This document shows positions 49,521 to 58,346 of a stretch of DNA of 64,000 bases, in pieces; positions within the stretch are counted from its first letter, which is position 1; each line of letters begins with the position of its first letter. The stretch is from Kitasatospora arboriphila (GTDB lineage Bacteria > Actinomycetota > Actinomycetes > Mycobacteriales > Mycobacteriaceae): contig NZ_JNYV01000004.1 in NCBI RefSeq assembly GCF_000717275.1, forward strand, positions 434,001 to 498,000, read 5' to 3'. The notes beneath the pieces were generated by a model. The model was not told where the DNA came from, made no database searches, and worked only from the letters and a program-made list of their open reading frames with translations. The translations under genes and the position numbers were made by a program.

Positions 49521-49751
49521 AGTACTGCCCCCTGTTGCACGATCGAACCCCCGGACACAGTTCTTCGATCTCCCCGAACTGCCCCGCACCCCGGCGTGCT
49601 CACGGCGCCGGCGACATCGCCGGCCCTGTCTTGCACACCGCCTGCACGGACTATAGACCAACGGGCGGTTCACCGGATGTTCTGGACTGGCGTTGTCGGC
49701 GCCTGTGGGTACTATCTGCAACCACAGGGGAGAAGAAATCTAGGGGGGAAC

Positions 49752-50063
49752 GTGGCTGCCGCGACTTCGCGTACCGGGAACATTGCCGTTTTGACCACTG
49801 ATCAGGGCTTGCCCACATCGGTCAGGATCGAGCCCGCTGAGCTCCGGAAAGACCCGGGCCTGTTGGCTGCCGAGGTGCTCAGGCTGTGTCAGCAGGCCGC
49901 GATGAAAGCCGGTGTCGCGCGGCGTGACGAGCTGCGTGCCGGTGGGGTGAGCAACGAGATCATCGATGCGATGAACCTGCCGCGTCCCGACGACCTCGCC
50001 CGGGCCGAGTACGAGGACGACGCGGTCGCCGGTGCTCCCGGTAGCTGGATGAGGTCGGTATGA
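49752..50063 (+). CDS. Small YbaB-like ESX-locus protein
   Basis: 103 residues, no signal or membrane segment. I-E-P-A-E-L-R-K-D-P-G-L-L-A-A-E-V-L-R-L-C near 28-48 resembles the C-terminal helix of YbaB/EbfC-like proteins common in actinobacterial ESX loci; the rest is unrecognised. GTG 49752 follows a strong AGGGGGG site. Its stop overlaps the next start (ATGA). First gene of the ten-kilobase secretion-substrate operon. Function unknown. Confidence 0.7.
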   Translation: MAAATSRTGNIAVLTTDQGLPTSVRIEPAELRKDPGLLAAEVLRLCQQAAMKAGVARRDELRAGGVSNEIIDAMNLPRPDDLARAEYEDDAVAGAPGSWMRSV

Positions 50064-50431
50064 GTTCGGCCATGGACGAACTCGAGGCGCGGGCGCGGGC
50101 GCAGCTCGACGGACTCCGCGTGGTCAACGAGAAGCTCGCTGCCATCTCGGTGCGGGAGACCTCCCCCGATGATCGTGTCACCGCCGAGGTCGATGGGGTC
50201 GGCGCGCTGACCGGCTTGTGGTTCAGCCCCACCGCACACGCCATCGGCGCGACAGAGCTGGGTGATCTCGTGGTCGCCACCGCGTCCACCGCTGCCGCTC
50301 ACGCTTTTGCGCGGCGTGCTGCGGTGCTCGAGGACTTCAACGAGTCCTTCACCGAGCTCGTCGCCAGCCGGCCGGGCGCCGGGCGTCCCCGGTCGCCGAT
50401 CGGAACCACACCGCATTCGCCGGCGTCCTAG
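50060..50431 (+). CDS. YbaB/EbfC nucleoid-associated family protein
   Basis: 123 residues. The N-terminal half (M-D-E-L-E-A-R-A-R-A-Q-L-D-G-L, then V-T-A-E-V-D-G-V-G-A-L-T-G-L-W-F) is the YbaB layout of helix plus short beta strands; the C-terminal tail is Pro/Ser-rich. Such proteins sit at the head of ESX gene sets in mycolic actinobacteria, where their role is not settled. It overlaps the previous gene by four bases; ATG 50072 is a second possible start. Confidence 0.75.
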   Translation: MSSAMDELEARARAQLDGLRVVNEKLAAISVRETSPDDRVTAEVDGVGALTGLWFSPTAHAIGATELGDLVVATASTAAAHAFARRAAVLEDFNESFTELVASRPGAGRPRSPIGTTPHSPAS

Positions 50432-50517
50432 TTCGCGACGCAGTCATCAGCACGACCGGCGTCGGCCGGTCCGCTACTGCAAGTACATGCTTCACCATTC
50501 ACATCAACGGGGGTTCG

Positions 50518-50835
50518 ATGTCCGAGATCACTGCTGTTCCTGCTGCCATCGAGGCGTTCGGTGACACGGCGGCACTCATGTCCGCTGCCGTGGCCAGCGC
50601 GGGATCCATCAACGCCGCGGCGAACATCGCTCAGATGGTGCCGGTCTTCGGTTTGATCGGTCAGGAGTTCCTGCTGGCGTTCGCCGGGGCCCAGGCCAGC
50701 CACCTGCTCGGGGTCGGTCAGCTCGCAGCGGTGCATGCGGGGACCGCAGCCGCTGCGCTGGCAACGGCATCGGAGTTCACGGACACCGATGATGGGGCCG
50801 GCCGAGAGTTCACCGCCATCCAGTCGGCGCTGTGA
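50518..50835 (+). CDS. EspC-like type VII secretion target (DUF2580)
   Basis: 105 residues, all-helical, Ala-rich. A-I-E-A-F-G-D-T-A near 10-18 and a long second helix follow the DUF2580/EspC layout of small substrates secreted by ESX systems; a clear W-x-G turn is missing. The ATG follows GGGGG. It precedes an EspB-like protein, the same order as EspC-type with EspB-type substrates elsewhere. Assignment rests on layout and context. Confidence 0.7.
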   Translation: MSEITAVPAAIEAFGDTAALMSAAVASAGSINAAANIAQMVPVFGLIGQEFLLAFAGAQASHLLGVGQLAAVHAGTAAAALATASEFTDTDDGAGREFTAIQSAL

Positions 50836-50848
50836 GAAAGCGCGACCA

Positions 50849-52168
50849 GTGACCGAATCCGAGCCTGCCCCGCCTGCTTCATCTCCTCCTGTCGACCCCA
50901 CCATCAACGACCTCCTGCAGGCGAGTCCGCTGGGTCCCATCCTGGACACCCCGGTCAGTCAGGTGCTCAAAGACCTGGGAATAGCCGGTCTTCCGCAACT
51001 CCCGCCTGCTCCACCGATGCCTGGACTGCCGCCGCTTCCGCCGCTTGATCTGGACGTCCTCGTCAAGCCGCTCACCGACCTGCTCGGTGGTTTCGGTACG
51101 GGGAACCTCGGCGGTGGGGACTTCGATCCGACCTCGATACTCCAAGGGCTCTCCCAGATTCTCGACCTGTCGATGTCCATGGGTTCGGGGGCGCTCAAGG
51201 CGCTCGACCAGGTCTGGACGGGCCAGGCGGCCACTGCCACCGCAGCCAAGAGTGTGCAGGCGAGCGCTGATACGGCCGCTCTGTCCGCCCAGGGAACCAC
51301 GATGACGGCCGACACCCAGGGTGCCGCGGCTATCGTCGGCACCGGCCTGGCGCTGGTACAGGGAATCATCGCGAAAACTGTTGCCATCATTGCCGCTTCG
51401 GCCCCTTTCCTGGTGACGCCTCCGGGACAGGCAGTGGCACTCGGTGCCGCTGCCGATGGTCTCGCCGAGGCCACCGCCGTGGTCGCGGCCACGCGTGCAG
51501 AGCTGTTGGCGCCGACGGGGCACATGGTCGTGAACGGACAACCGGTGCCCGTGACCGGGGCACCGATGGCGGGTCCATCGCCGTTCTCCATCGCCGGGAC
51601 GGTGCTCGACAGTGTCGGCAAGCCCATGGTCGCGGGCGTCGGGCAGCTCGGCGAGATGGCAGGTCCGGCGGGCAATCAACTGCTCAGAACCCATGAGGCG
51701 CAACTGAAGAAGTCGGCTACCGATCCATCAATGGATCCCGTGAGAACCATGCCTGCCGGCCTTGCAGGTGGCCTGGGTGGTGGTGGCGGAGGCGGCGGTG
51801 GCCTGGGTCCAGGAGGCGGCGGGCCCAGTGCGTTGAGCGCACGTACCACCCCAGGACTGATGAGCGGCGCCGGACCGGAAGGTGTTCCGGCAACAAACAA
51901 TCGCAATCAGAGCACGGTGGTCCCGGCTGCGATGGGAAGCCCGATGGCGCCGATGGGTGCGATGGGAGCCGGTCGCGGAGCTGGTGCGTCAGACGACCAA
52001 CACGAGACCGCGGACTACCTCGTCACCGAGCTCAACGGGACTCAGATCATCGGGGACATACCGGACGTCGCGCCCCCTGTGCTGGGAGAAGTGCAAACCG
52101 AAGACCGGGAGTCCTCACCTGACGTGCGGTTGCGCCTGGGACCGTCGGGCAGAGACCAGGAGATATGA
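50849..52168 (+). CDS. EspB/PPE-like secreted ESX substrate
   Basis: 439 residues. A Pro-rich N-terminus (1-75) is followed by a helical region with a W-T-G (WxG) turn near 135, Ala-rich helices to about 215, and a Gly-rich low-complexity stretch near 310-330. The C-terminus is acidic and ends D-V-R-L-R-L-G-P-S-G-R. No Sec signal is present. The WxG turn in a large helical protein, next to a PE gene, suggests an EspB- or PPE-type export fold. GTG 50849. It overlaps the PE gene (ATGA). Confidence 0.65.
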   Translation: MTESEPAPPASSPPVDPTINDLLQASPLGPILDTPVSQVLKDLGIAGLPQLPPAPPMPGLPPLPPLDLDVLVKPLTDLLGGFGTGNLGGGDFDPTSILQGLSQILDLSMSMGSGALKALDQVWTGQAATATAAKSVQASADTAALSAQGTTMTADTQGAAAIVGTGLALVQGIIAKTVAIIAASAPFLVTPPGQAVALGAAADGLAEATAVVAATRAELLAPTGHMVVNGQPVPVTGAPMAGPSPFSIAGTVLDSVGKPMVAGVGQLGEMAGPAGNQLLRTHEAQLKKSATDPSMDPVRTMPAGLAGGLGGGGGGGGGLGPGGGGPSALSARTTPGLMSGAGPEGVPATNNRNQSTVVPAAMGSPMAPMGAMGAGRGAGASDDQHETADYLVTELNGTQIIGDIPDVAPPVLGEVQTEDRESSPDVRLRLGPSGRDQEI

Positions 52169-52497
52169 CACCGATGAGCAACGGAGAAACGATGACCGGA
52201 TCGCAGTTGAACGTCGACCCCGATGAGTTGGTTCGCGCGGCAATGGATCTGGACCGATTGGCCGATCAGTTGGGCAGTGCTCTGACACAGCACCTGCCGA
52301 CGCTGTCCGTCGTTCCGGCCGGCCGCGACGAAGTGTCGACCGTCGCCGCACAGACCCTGACGGCAGTCGGGGCCGACTTCGCGGCAACCACCTCGGCCGG
52401 GGTGAACGAGCTACGAAAGATCGCGGCCGTGCTGCGGGCTCAGGCCCGCGGCTACCGCGGTGCCGAAGAGAGTATCGAGGAGGCTTTCCGGCTGTGA
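52165..52497 (+). CDS. PE-like protein
   Basis: 110 residues, helical hairpin. The segment V-V-P-A-G-R-D-E-V-S-T-V-A-A (near 50) matches the turn of mycobacterial PE domains (P-x-G-x-D-x-V-S), and the C-terminal Y-R-G-A-E fits the general type VII export signal YxxxD/E. It overlaps its neighbours on both sides (ATGA and GTGA), pairing it with the PPE-like gene as in mycobacterial PE-PPE operons. Confidence 0.8.
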   Translation: MTPMSNGETMTGSQLNVDPDELVRAAMDLDRLADQLGSALTQHLPTLSVVPAGRDEVSTVAAQTLTAVGADFAATTSAGVNELRKIAAVLRAQARGYRGAEESIEEAFRL

Positions 52498-53522
52498 CCG
52501 GCTTCACGGGGGTGGTCTGGGAGGCGCGGCCTGCGCAGCGTCTCGCCGCGGATCTCGTCGAAGGTGGCGCCGGGGCGACACCGTCTGCGCAAGCGGCTCT
52601 CGCCTGGGGCTGCGTAGCGGGGGTGCTCGCCGACGCGGGACTGGACTACGCGGCAATTATGACGCGCCTGGGAACCGGTTGGGAATCTGCGACATCCGAC
52701 CACGCGTTCGCCAGGCTCGCCGACTTCACGACCTGGTTCACCGAGGTTTCCGCGGCTGCCGTGGAGAACGCGGGGAAGGCCACGGCTCAATGCGCCGCCA
52801 CCACCGTTGCTCATGCCAACATGCCCAATCTGCCTGAGATCGCTGTGACAAAGGGTATTCGAGACACAGCGGCTACCGTGGGTGCCGCCCTGGGCGCGCC
52901 GATCGGCGGCGTTGCGGCAGATGCCGAACGCGCTCTGCACGACCAGAAGCAGCGTGCTGCCCGGGTCATGGACACGTACGAGGCCGCGAGTGCACCTCTT
53001 GCCGAACCGTGGCTTCCGCCGCGTCTGATGGAGGTCGTCTCGTCCACTGCGCTGGCCGGCGAACAGATGTCACGCCCGCCTGCGCACGTCGCGCCGGTAT
53101 CGGCGCCCACCTCGACGACATCCCCCGGGCCACTGCTCCTGGGCGGATTCGCGCCGGCCCCTCACGCTCCACGTGAGAAGACTCGTTTTGCCACAACGGT
53201 TCTGGCCGGCACCACAACTCCGTCCGCGGCGACCGAAGCTGCGGGCCAGCCGACACCGCAGCGGTCGACAACGGCGATGACGCCTGCGCCCCCGGTCTCG
53301 TCGCTCGCGACGGTCGGCCATGAGCCGGCACGTGCGGCCCGGTCGCCGCAGGGCGCGGGTATCGACGCCGCGGCCGTCACCCAGGACCCGACCGGTCGGG
53401 TCGGTGACGAATCGGGGTGGGCAGCCGAGGTCATCGACGCGCGATACCGCACGGGTGCACTCGATTTGCCGCCGGCCACCTCGGTCCCGGCAGTCCTCGG
53501 TGCCCCGGACACAGGACGATGA
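52494..53522 (+). CDS. PPE-like protein
   Basis: 342 residues. The start G-V-V-W-E-A-R-P-A-Q-R-L-A-A-D-L corresponds to the PPE N-terminus, although the Pro-Pro-Glu itself is lost. The tip turn reads G-T-G-W-E-S, with Ser where W-x-G has Gly. Helices run to about 170; the rest is Thr/Ala/Pro-rich and disordered. GTG overlaps the PE stop, and the EspG gene follows with another overlap, so PE, PPE and chaperone are translated together. Confidence 0.78.
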   Translation: MTGFTGVVWEARPAQRLAADLVEGGAGATPSAQAALAWGCVAGVLADAGLDYAAIMTRLGTGWESATSDHAFARLADFTTWFTEVSAAAVENAGKATAQCAATTVAHANMPNLPEIAVTKGIRDTAATVGAALGAPIGGVAADAERALHDQKQRAARVMDTYEAASAPLAEPWLPPRLMEVVSSTALAGEQMSRPPAHVAPVSAPTSTTSPGPLLLGGFAPAPHAPREKTRFATTVLAGTTTPSAATEAAGQPTPQRSTTAMTPAPPVSSLATVGHEPARAARSPQGAGIDAAAVTQDPTGRVGDESGWAAEVIDARYRTGALDLPPATSVPAVLGAPDTGR

Positions 53523-54349
53523 CAACGATGTGGATCAAGGACATCGCGCCGGAGTACCACGTGACGCTCAGTGATATCGACTATCTCTCACAGGTTCTCG
53601 ACATCCAGACGTGGCCGACGGTGCTCGACGTGACGCCGATTCACGACACCGCAGTGGAGCGAGCCGCGGCGCATGCCTCCGCGTCACGAAGGCTGCTGGA
53701 TGCCGGAATCATGAGCAGAGATGCCTGTTCGGATGCCGGCGTGACCGGACCGCTGGCGGACGCACTGACCGTCCTTGCCAATCCCGAGGCCGTTGTGGAA
53801 CTCCGGCGGTACGGCATCGAGATGTCGGCGCGTATGTGTCTGGCCCGGAGCGGCGGCAGACATGTTGTGGCACATCGACGGCCGGACGGACTCACCATCC
53901 GGATGCTCGGGACGGTCGACGCGAGCGAGGTCGGGCCGCTGATCGCCGCTGAACTCGGTGCGAGGTCGGCGGCGGACGTGCAGTCGATCAGCGCGCCCGC
54001 GGCCGAACTCCGCGAACGACTCGATCGCGCGGCCACGGCGGCCGACTTTGCGGATGCGCTGTACGCCGTCGGTGCGGCGCACGCTGACGCAGCCAGGTAC
54101 GCGGCGGCATTCGAATCGTGTGTCGGCCATACCGAGATCATCGCGCGGGAGTCAGGCCCGGGCAGAAATCTACGAACGTCAGGCGCGGTCGCGGTGTACG
54201 ACACCGCCCGTGGCCGGATCGTGGCGAGTCCGACCATGTCGCCCGACGGCCGGATCTGGACGACGCTGTCCGCGGGCACACCGCACCGCATCGCGCAGGC
54301 AACCGACCTGTTGATGGAGACGTTGCCGACCGGCAGATGGATGCCGTGA
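53519..54349 (+). CDS. espG: ESX secretion-associated chaperone EspG
   Basis: 276 residues. EspG proteins bind the tip of the PPE partner in the cytosol and keep PE-PPE pairs soluble until export. The opening L-S-D-I-D-Y-L-S-Q-V-L-D, the central beta-sheet (L-T-I-R-M-L-G-T-V) and the late G-R-I-V-A-S-P-T-M-S-P-D-G-R-I-W-T-T are typical of the family. Its position behind PE and PPE supports this. Start at ATG 53519 (overlap) or ATG 53528. Sequence identity in this family is always low, so the call leans partly on context. Confidence 0.78.
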   Translation: MTTMWIKDIAPEYHVTLSDIDYLSQVLDIQTWPTVLDVTPIHDTAVERAAAHASASRRLLDAGIMSRDACSDAGVTGPLADALTVLANPEAVVELRRYGIEMSARMCLARSGGRHVVAHRRPDGLTIRMLGTVDASEVGPLIAAELGARSAADVQSISAPAAELRERLDRAATAADFADALYAVGAAHADAARYAAAFESCVGHTEIIARESGPGRNLRTSGAVAVYDTARGRIVASPTMSPDGRIWTTLSAGTPHRIAQATDLLMETLPTGRWMP

Positions 54350-54472
54350 TCGGGGGGAATCGAGAGGGGGAGCAGATCCCGTCGTCGACGCGAATCGACG
54401 AGCGGGAGTCAGTCGCTGTACACGCGGACGTCATCTGATTCCGCGGCAATCACACACAAAAGGGGAAGCATC

Positions 54473-54805
54473 ATGAGCACCGGAACCAACGGTCTCGATC
54501 TCGACGTCGCGGCCGGGTTGGCCTCGACGAAATCGGTGGGGGACATCGTCGACGACATGGGCACCGTCCTGGCCCGCATCACCGCAGACGCCGAAGAGGC
54601 GCTTGCACTGTGGAAAGGCAACGCGAGCGGGGCCTTCCAGGGCGCGGTGACCGCTTGGAAGGACGAGGCGACACAGTTGCGAACAGCTCTCGACACCCTC
54701 AAGACGTCGCTGTCGACCGGCTTCAACGGCTACGACGCCGATGACCAGGACAACGCCGGCATCTTCAACAACGTCGCCGGATCCGGGCCCGCGCTCAAGC
54801 TCTGA
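54473..54805 (+). CDS. WXG100 family type VII secretion protein (EsxB-like)
   Basis: 110 residues, two helices joined by the turn L-W-K-G-N-A-S-G near 47-50. The longer C-terminal tail (Y-D-A-D-D near 90) supplies a YxxxD export signal, as in EsxB/CFP-10 proteins. It is followed 38 bases later by the second WXG100 gene; the pair would form a heterodimer. It is separated from espG by 123 bp. Confidence 0.88.
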   Translation: MSTGTNGLDLDVAAGLASTKSVGDIVDDMGTVLARITADAEEALALWKGNASGAFQGAVTAWKDEATQLRTALDTLKTSLSTGFNGYDADDQDNAGIFNNVAGSGPALKL

Positions 54806-54843
54806 GCGCTCCTACTTCCACCCAGTCAGAAAGCAGACCAAAC

Positions 54844-55134
54844 ATGAGCATCATCCAGTACAACTACCCGCGGATGGAAGAGCTGGCATCCCAGCTCAAC
54901 AGCAACTTCAACCAGCTCGAACACCTCGCCACCACCTTGAAGTCCGAGGTGTCCCGGCTGCACGAGAACTGGCAGTCACAGCAGGCATCGCAGGCATACG
55001 GCGCCGCTCAGCAATCGTGGGACACCAGCTTCACCGACTCCCGCGCGCTGCTGACCGCGCTGTCGTCGAAGGTCACCGAGGCATCAAGCAACATGCAAGC
55101 CGCCGACCAGCGGACGGCCGGCTACTTCAGCTGA
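54844..55134 (+). CDS. WXG100 family type VII secretion protein (EsxA-like)
   Basis: 96 residues, typical EsxA length. Two helices around the turn E-N-W-Q-S near 43, where Ser replaces the usual Gly. There is no C-terminal YxxxD, as expected for the EsxA-type partner that lacks its own signal. Last gene of the locus, followed by a perfect 13-bp hairpin terminator. Confidence 0.88.
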   Translation: MSIIQYNYPRMEELASQLNSNFNQLEHLATTLKSEVSRLHENWQSQQASQAYGAAQQSWDTSFTDSRALLTALSSKVTEASSNMQAADQRTAGYFS

Positions 55135-55156
55135 TCGTCGCACCACCTCGAACATC

Positions 55157-55193
55157 CCGAAACCCGCCGGCCACCTGAGTCGGCGGGTTTCGG
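55157..55193 (+). terminator. Terminator after the ESX substrate operon
   Basis: A perfect 13-bp stem (CCGAAACCCGCCG / CGGCGGGTTTCGG) with an 11-base loop, 23 bases behind the last WXG100 gene. Confidence 0.75.
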
Positions 55194-55404
55194 CGTCTGG
55201 CAGGTGGGTTGAGAGGTGCGGCGATTCGTGCCACTGCCGCCGAATCGCGCCGATTGACCGGGTGCCGCAGAGCCGCCAATTTCGTTGCCGTAAGAATCTT
55301 CGTGTGCATCGCGGCGGATTGGGCAATCTACGCCGGTTGCGTCCGATAGTTTGCAGACAGGCTGCACGCTGGGGCACGCCGCGTTCGAGTGAGGGAGTTC
55401 CTGC

Positions 55405-56949
55405 ATGGGTAATCCGCTGACACGGACAAAGTCCGTAGAGCAATCAATGGCTGACACCGAAGAACCCGGTTCGCAGCTGAAGAAGAGTTTGACCTGGTGG
55501 GACCTCACGGTCTTCGGTGTATCGGTCGTCATCGGTGCCGGCATCTTCACGATCACCGCGTCCACCGCGGGTAACAAGGCCGGACCGGCGATCTCGCTGT
55601 CATTTGTGATGGCCGCAGTGGCGTGCGCATTGGCGGCCCTGTGTTACGCCGAGTTCGCTTCCACGGTTCCGGTGGCCGGGTCTGCATACACCTTCGGGTA
55701 TGCCACCTTCGGTGAGTTCCTGGCCTGGATCCTCGGTTGGGACCTCATCCTCGAGTTCGCGGTCGGCGCCGCGGTGGTGTCGAAGGGGTGGTCGAGCTAT
55801 CTCGGCACGGTCTTCGGATTCGCGGGTGGCACAACGGAAATAGCCGGGCACACCGTTGACTGGGGTGCGTTGGTGATCGTGTCGGTGATCACCGTCCTGT
55901 TGGTGCTCGGCACCAAGCTGTCATCGACGTTCAGCGCAGTGATCACTGCCATCAAGGTGACGGTTGTGCTGCTGGTCATCATCGTGGGCTTCTTCTACAT
56001 CAAGGCCGACAACTACAAGCCGTTCATCCCGGAGTCGCAGCCATCGGAATCGGGCGGCAAGTCCGTTGACTCCACGCTGTTCTCGTTGATCACCGGTGGT
56101 GGTGACTCGAGCTACGGCTGGTATGGCGTGCTGGCGGCGGCATCGATCGTGTTCTTCGCGTTCATCGGATTCGACGTGGTGGCAACAACTGCCGAGGAGA
56201 CCAAGAACCCCAAGAAGGATGTCCCGCGAGGCATCCTCGGTTCCCTGGCAATCGTGACGGTGCTGTACATCCTGGTCACGATCGTGGTGACCGGCATGTT
56301 GAGCTACAAGGAACTGGCGACATCGGCGGGTAACGGCGAACCGAAGAACCTGGCGTACGCGTTCGGACAGAACGGCGTCACCTGGGCAGAGAAGGCGATC
56401 TCGATCGGTGCCCTGGCCGGACTGACCACGGTGGTGATGGTCTTGATGCTGGGCCAGTCCCGGGTGTTGTTCGCGATGGCCCGAGACGGACTCCTGCCGC
56501 GCTCGTTGTCGAAGACGAGCAAGTTCGGCACACCCGCCCGAATCCAGATCATCGTGGGCGTCGCAGTCGCGATTGTCGCGGCGTTCTTCCCGATCGAAAA
56601 GCTCGAAGAGATGGTCAACGTCGGCACGCTGTTCGCCTTTGTCGTGGTCGCGGCCGGAGTCATCGTTCTCCGACGCACCCGCCCGGATCTGCCTCGAGGG
56701 TTCAAGGTGCCGTTGATGCCGATCCTGCCGATAGCGGCAATCGTGGCCTGCCTCTGGCTGATGCTGAACCTGTCGGCGCTGACGTGGATCCGGTTCCTGA
56801 TCTGGATGGTCATCGGCGTAGCGGTCTACTTCCTCTACAGCCAGCGTCATTCCATGGTGGGCAAGCGTCAGCGTGGCGAGATAGACGACGCTGTCGGGGA
56901 CGCGGCGTTGGCCGCAGAAGCGAAAAGAGCGGGACCGAATCGGCCGTAA
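55405..56949 (+). CDS. APC-family cationic amino-acid permease
   Basis: 514-residue membrane transporter with about twelve helices. Helix 1 carries V-V-I-G-A-G-I-F-T, the substrate-site motif of the YfnA/CAT branch; F-A-F-I-G-F-D is helix 6. N- and C-termini are hydrophilic and cytoplasmic. It takes the place of Rv3253c in the M. tuberculosis order upstream of alkB, though a strong terminator separates it from alkB here. Substrate not determinable beyond amino acids. Confidence 0.9.
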   Translation: MGNPLTRTKSVEQSMADTEEPGSQLKKSLTWWDLTVFGVSVVIGAGIFTITASTAGNKAGPAISLSFVMAAVACALAALCYAEFASTVPVAGSAYTFGYATFGEFLAWILGWDLILEFAVGAAVVSKGWSSYLGTVFGFAGGTTEIAGHTVDWGALVIVSVITVLLVLGTKLSSTFSAVITAIKVTVVLLVIIVGFFYIKADNYKPFIPESQPSESGGKSVDSTLFSLITGGGDSSYGWYGVLAAASIVFFAFIGFDVVATTAEETKNPKKDVPRGILGSLAIVTVLYILVTIVVTGMLSYKELATSAGNGEPKNLAYAFGQNGVTWAEKAISIGALAGLTTVVMVLMLGQSRVLFAMARDGLLPRSLSKTSKFGTPARIQIIVGVAVAIVAAFFPIEKLEEMVNVGTLFAFVVVAAGVIVLRRTRPDLPRGFKVPLMPILPIAAIVACLWLMLNLSALTWIRFLIWMVIGVAVYFLYSQRHSMVGKRQRGEIDDAVGDAALAAEAKRAGPNRP

Positions 56950-56963
56950 CTGCTGACTCGCAC

Positions 56964-57005
56964 AGAGCCCCGGTCGAGAGTGCGACTCTCGACCGGGGCT
57001 CTTTT
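56964..57005 (+). terminator. Classical intrinsic terminator between the permease and alkB
   Basis: A perfect 18-bp stem with a 3-base loop (GCG), followed by TTTT. It is the best-formed terminator in the window, so alkB must start from its own promoter. Confidence 0.9.
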
Positions 57006-57054
57006 GTGAACTGGGGCACTTTACAAATAACACGGTATGTATAGACAGCAGACG

Positions 57055-57072
57055 TGACACTGGCTATTGTCA
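57055..57072. promoter_or_regulatory. Inverted repeat in the alkB promoter region
   Basis: TGACA-N8-TGTCA, 36 bases upstream of the alkB start, in a region that is A/T-rich from 57019 to 57045. It could be an operator for the TetR regulator encoded three genes downstream. Inferred. Confidence 0.4.
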
Positions 57073-57107
57073 AACTCATCACGTTCTACTCGACGAGGAG
57101 GTAGTTG

Positions 57108-58346
57108 ATGAGCACCGATCTCACGGCACAGGGTGGCCAGGGGGTGTCGCCGGCTCTCGAGTGGAGAGACCGCAAGCGGTACCTGTGGTTGCTCGGCCTG
57201 ATCCCCCCGACGGCACTGTTTCTCGCGGCCGGGCTGATCGCCGGCTTCAACGCACTCGGATGGAGTGCGGTGTCACCGGTGTGGTGGTGGATCGGACCCC
57301 TGCTCGTCTACGGTCTGCTACCCGTCCTCGACATCTTCTTCGGACCCGACGGTCAGAACCCTCCCGAAGAGCTGATGGAGCAACTGGAGAACGACAAGTA
57401 CTACCGGTATTGCACCTACGCCTACATCCCGTTCCAGTTCGCAAGCCTGATCTTCGCCTGCTATTTGTGGACAACCAGCGATCTGAGCTGGCTGGGTGTC
57501 GACGGCGGACTTGGGATCATCTCCAAGATCGGTGTGGCGCTGTCGATCGGTGTCATGGGTGGCATCGGCATCAACACCGCTCACGAACTGGGCCACAAGA
57601 AGGATTCGCTCGAACGCTGGCTCTCGAAGATCACTCTCGCGCAGACGTTCTACGGTCACTTCTACATCGAGCACAACCGGGGCCATCACGTCCGTGTCGC
57701 GACGCCCGAGGATCCGGCCAGCGCCAAGTTCGGTGAGACGTTCTGGGCGTTCCTGCCACGTAGCGTCTGGGGTTCACTCACCTCGGCGTGGAAGCTCGAA
57801 CGCACCCGGATGAACCGCCTGGAGCACTCTGTCTGGAACATCCGCAACGACGTGCTCAACGCCTGGCTGATGTCAGTGGTGCTCTGGGGCGCGCTGACGA
57901 TCATCTTCGGCTGGGAGATATTGCCGTTCATGGTGATTCAGGCGGTGTACGGGTTCAGCCTGCTCGAGACGGTCAACTACCTGGAGCACTACGGACTGAT
58001 GCGGCAGAAGCTTCCGAGTGGCCGGTACGTACGCGCGGCACCCGAGCACAGCTGGAACTCCGACCACATCTGCACCAACATCTTCCTGTACCACCTGCAG
58101 CGTCACAGCGATCACCACGCCAATCCGACCAGGCGTTACCAGGTTCTGCGGAGCTTCGACGACGCCCCGAATCTGCCCAGCGGCTACGCGAGCATGATCA
58201 CGCTGGCGTACTTCCCTCCGATCTGGCGCAAGGTGATGGACCACAGGGTGATCGACCACTACGACGGCGACCTCACCAAGCTCAACGTCGTACCCGGCAA
58301 ACGGGAGAAGATCCTCGCCCGAGCGGCTGGGAGCAAGCAGCGATGA
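57108..58346 (+). CDS. alkB: Alkane 1-monooxygenase AlkB
   Basis: Integral-membrane non-haem di-iron enzyme that hydroxylates the terminal carbon of n-alkanes with electrons from rubredoxin. 412 residues, with six hydrophobic helices. The His boxes are all present: H-E-L-G-H-K, E-H-N-R-G-H-H, L-Q-R-H-S-D-H-H, plus the N-Y-L-E-H-Y-G-L motif. ATG 57108 follows GAGGAGG. Its stop overlaps the first rubredoxin (ATGA). Certain. Confidence 0.97.
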   Translation: MSTDLTAQGGQGVSPALEWRDRKRYLWLLGLIPPTALFLAAGLIAGFNALGWSAVSPVWWWIGPLLVYGLLPVLDIFFGPDGQNPPEELMEQLENDKYYRYCTYAYIPFQFASLIFACYLWTTSDLSWLGVDGGLGIISKIGVALSIGVMGGIGINTAHELGHKKDSLERWLSKITLAQTFYGHFYIEHNRGHHVRVATPEDPASAKFGETFWAFLPRSVWGSLTSAWKLERTRMNRLEHSVWNIRNDVLNAWLMSVVLWGALTIIFGWEILPFMVIQAVYGFSLLETVNYLEHYGLMRQKLPSGRYVRAAPEHSWNSDHICTNIFLYHLQRHSDHHANPTRRYQVLRSFDDAPNLPSGYASMITLAYFPPIWRKVMDHRVIDHYDGDLTKLNVVPGKREKILARAAGSKQR

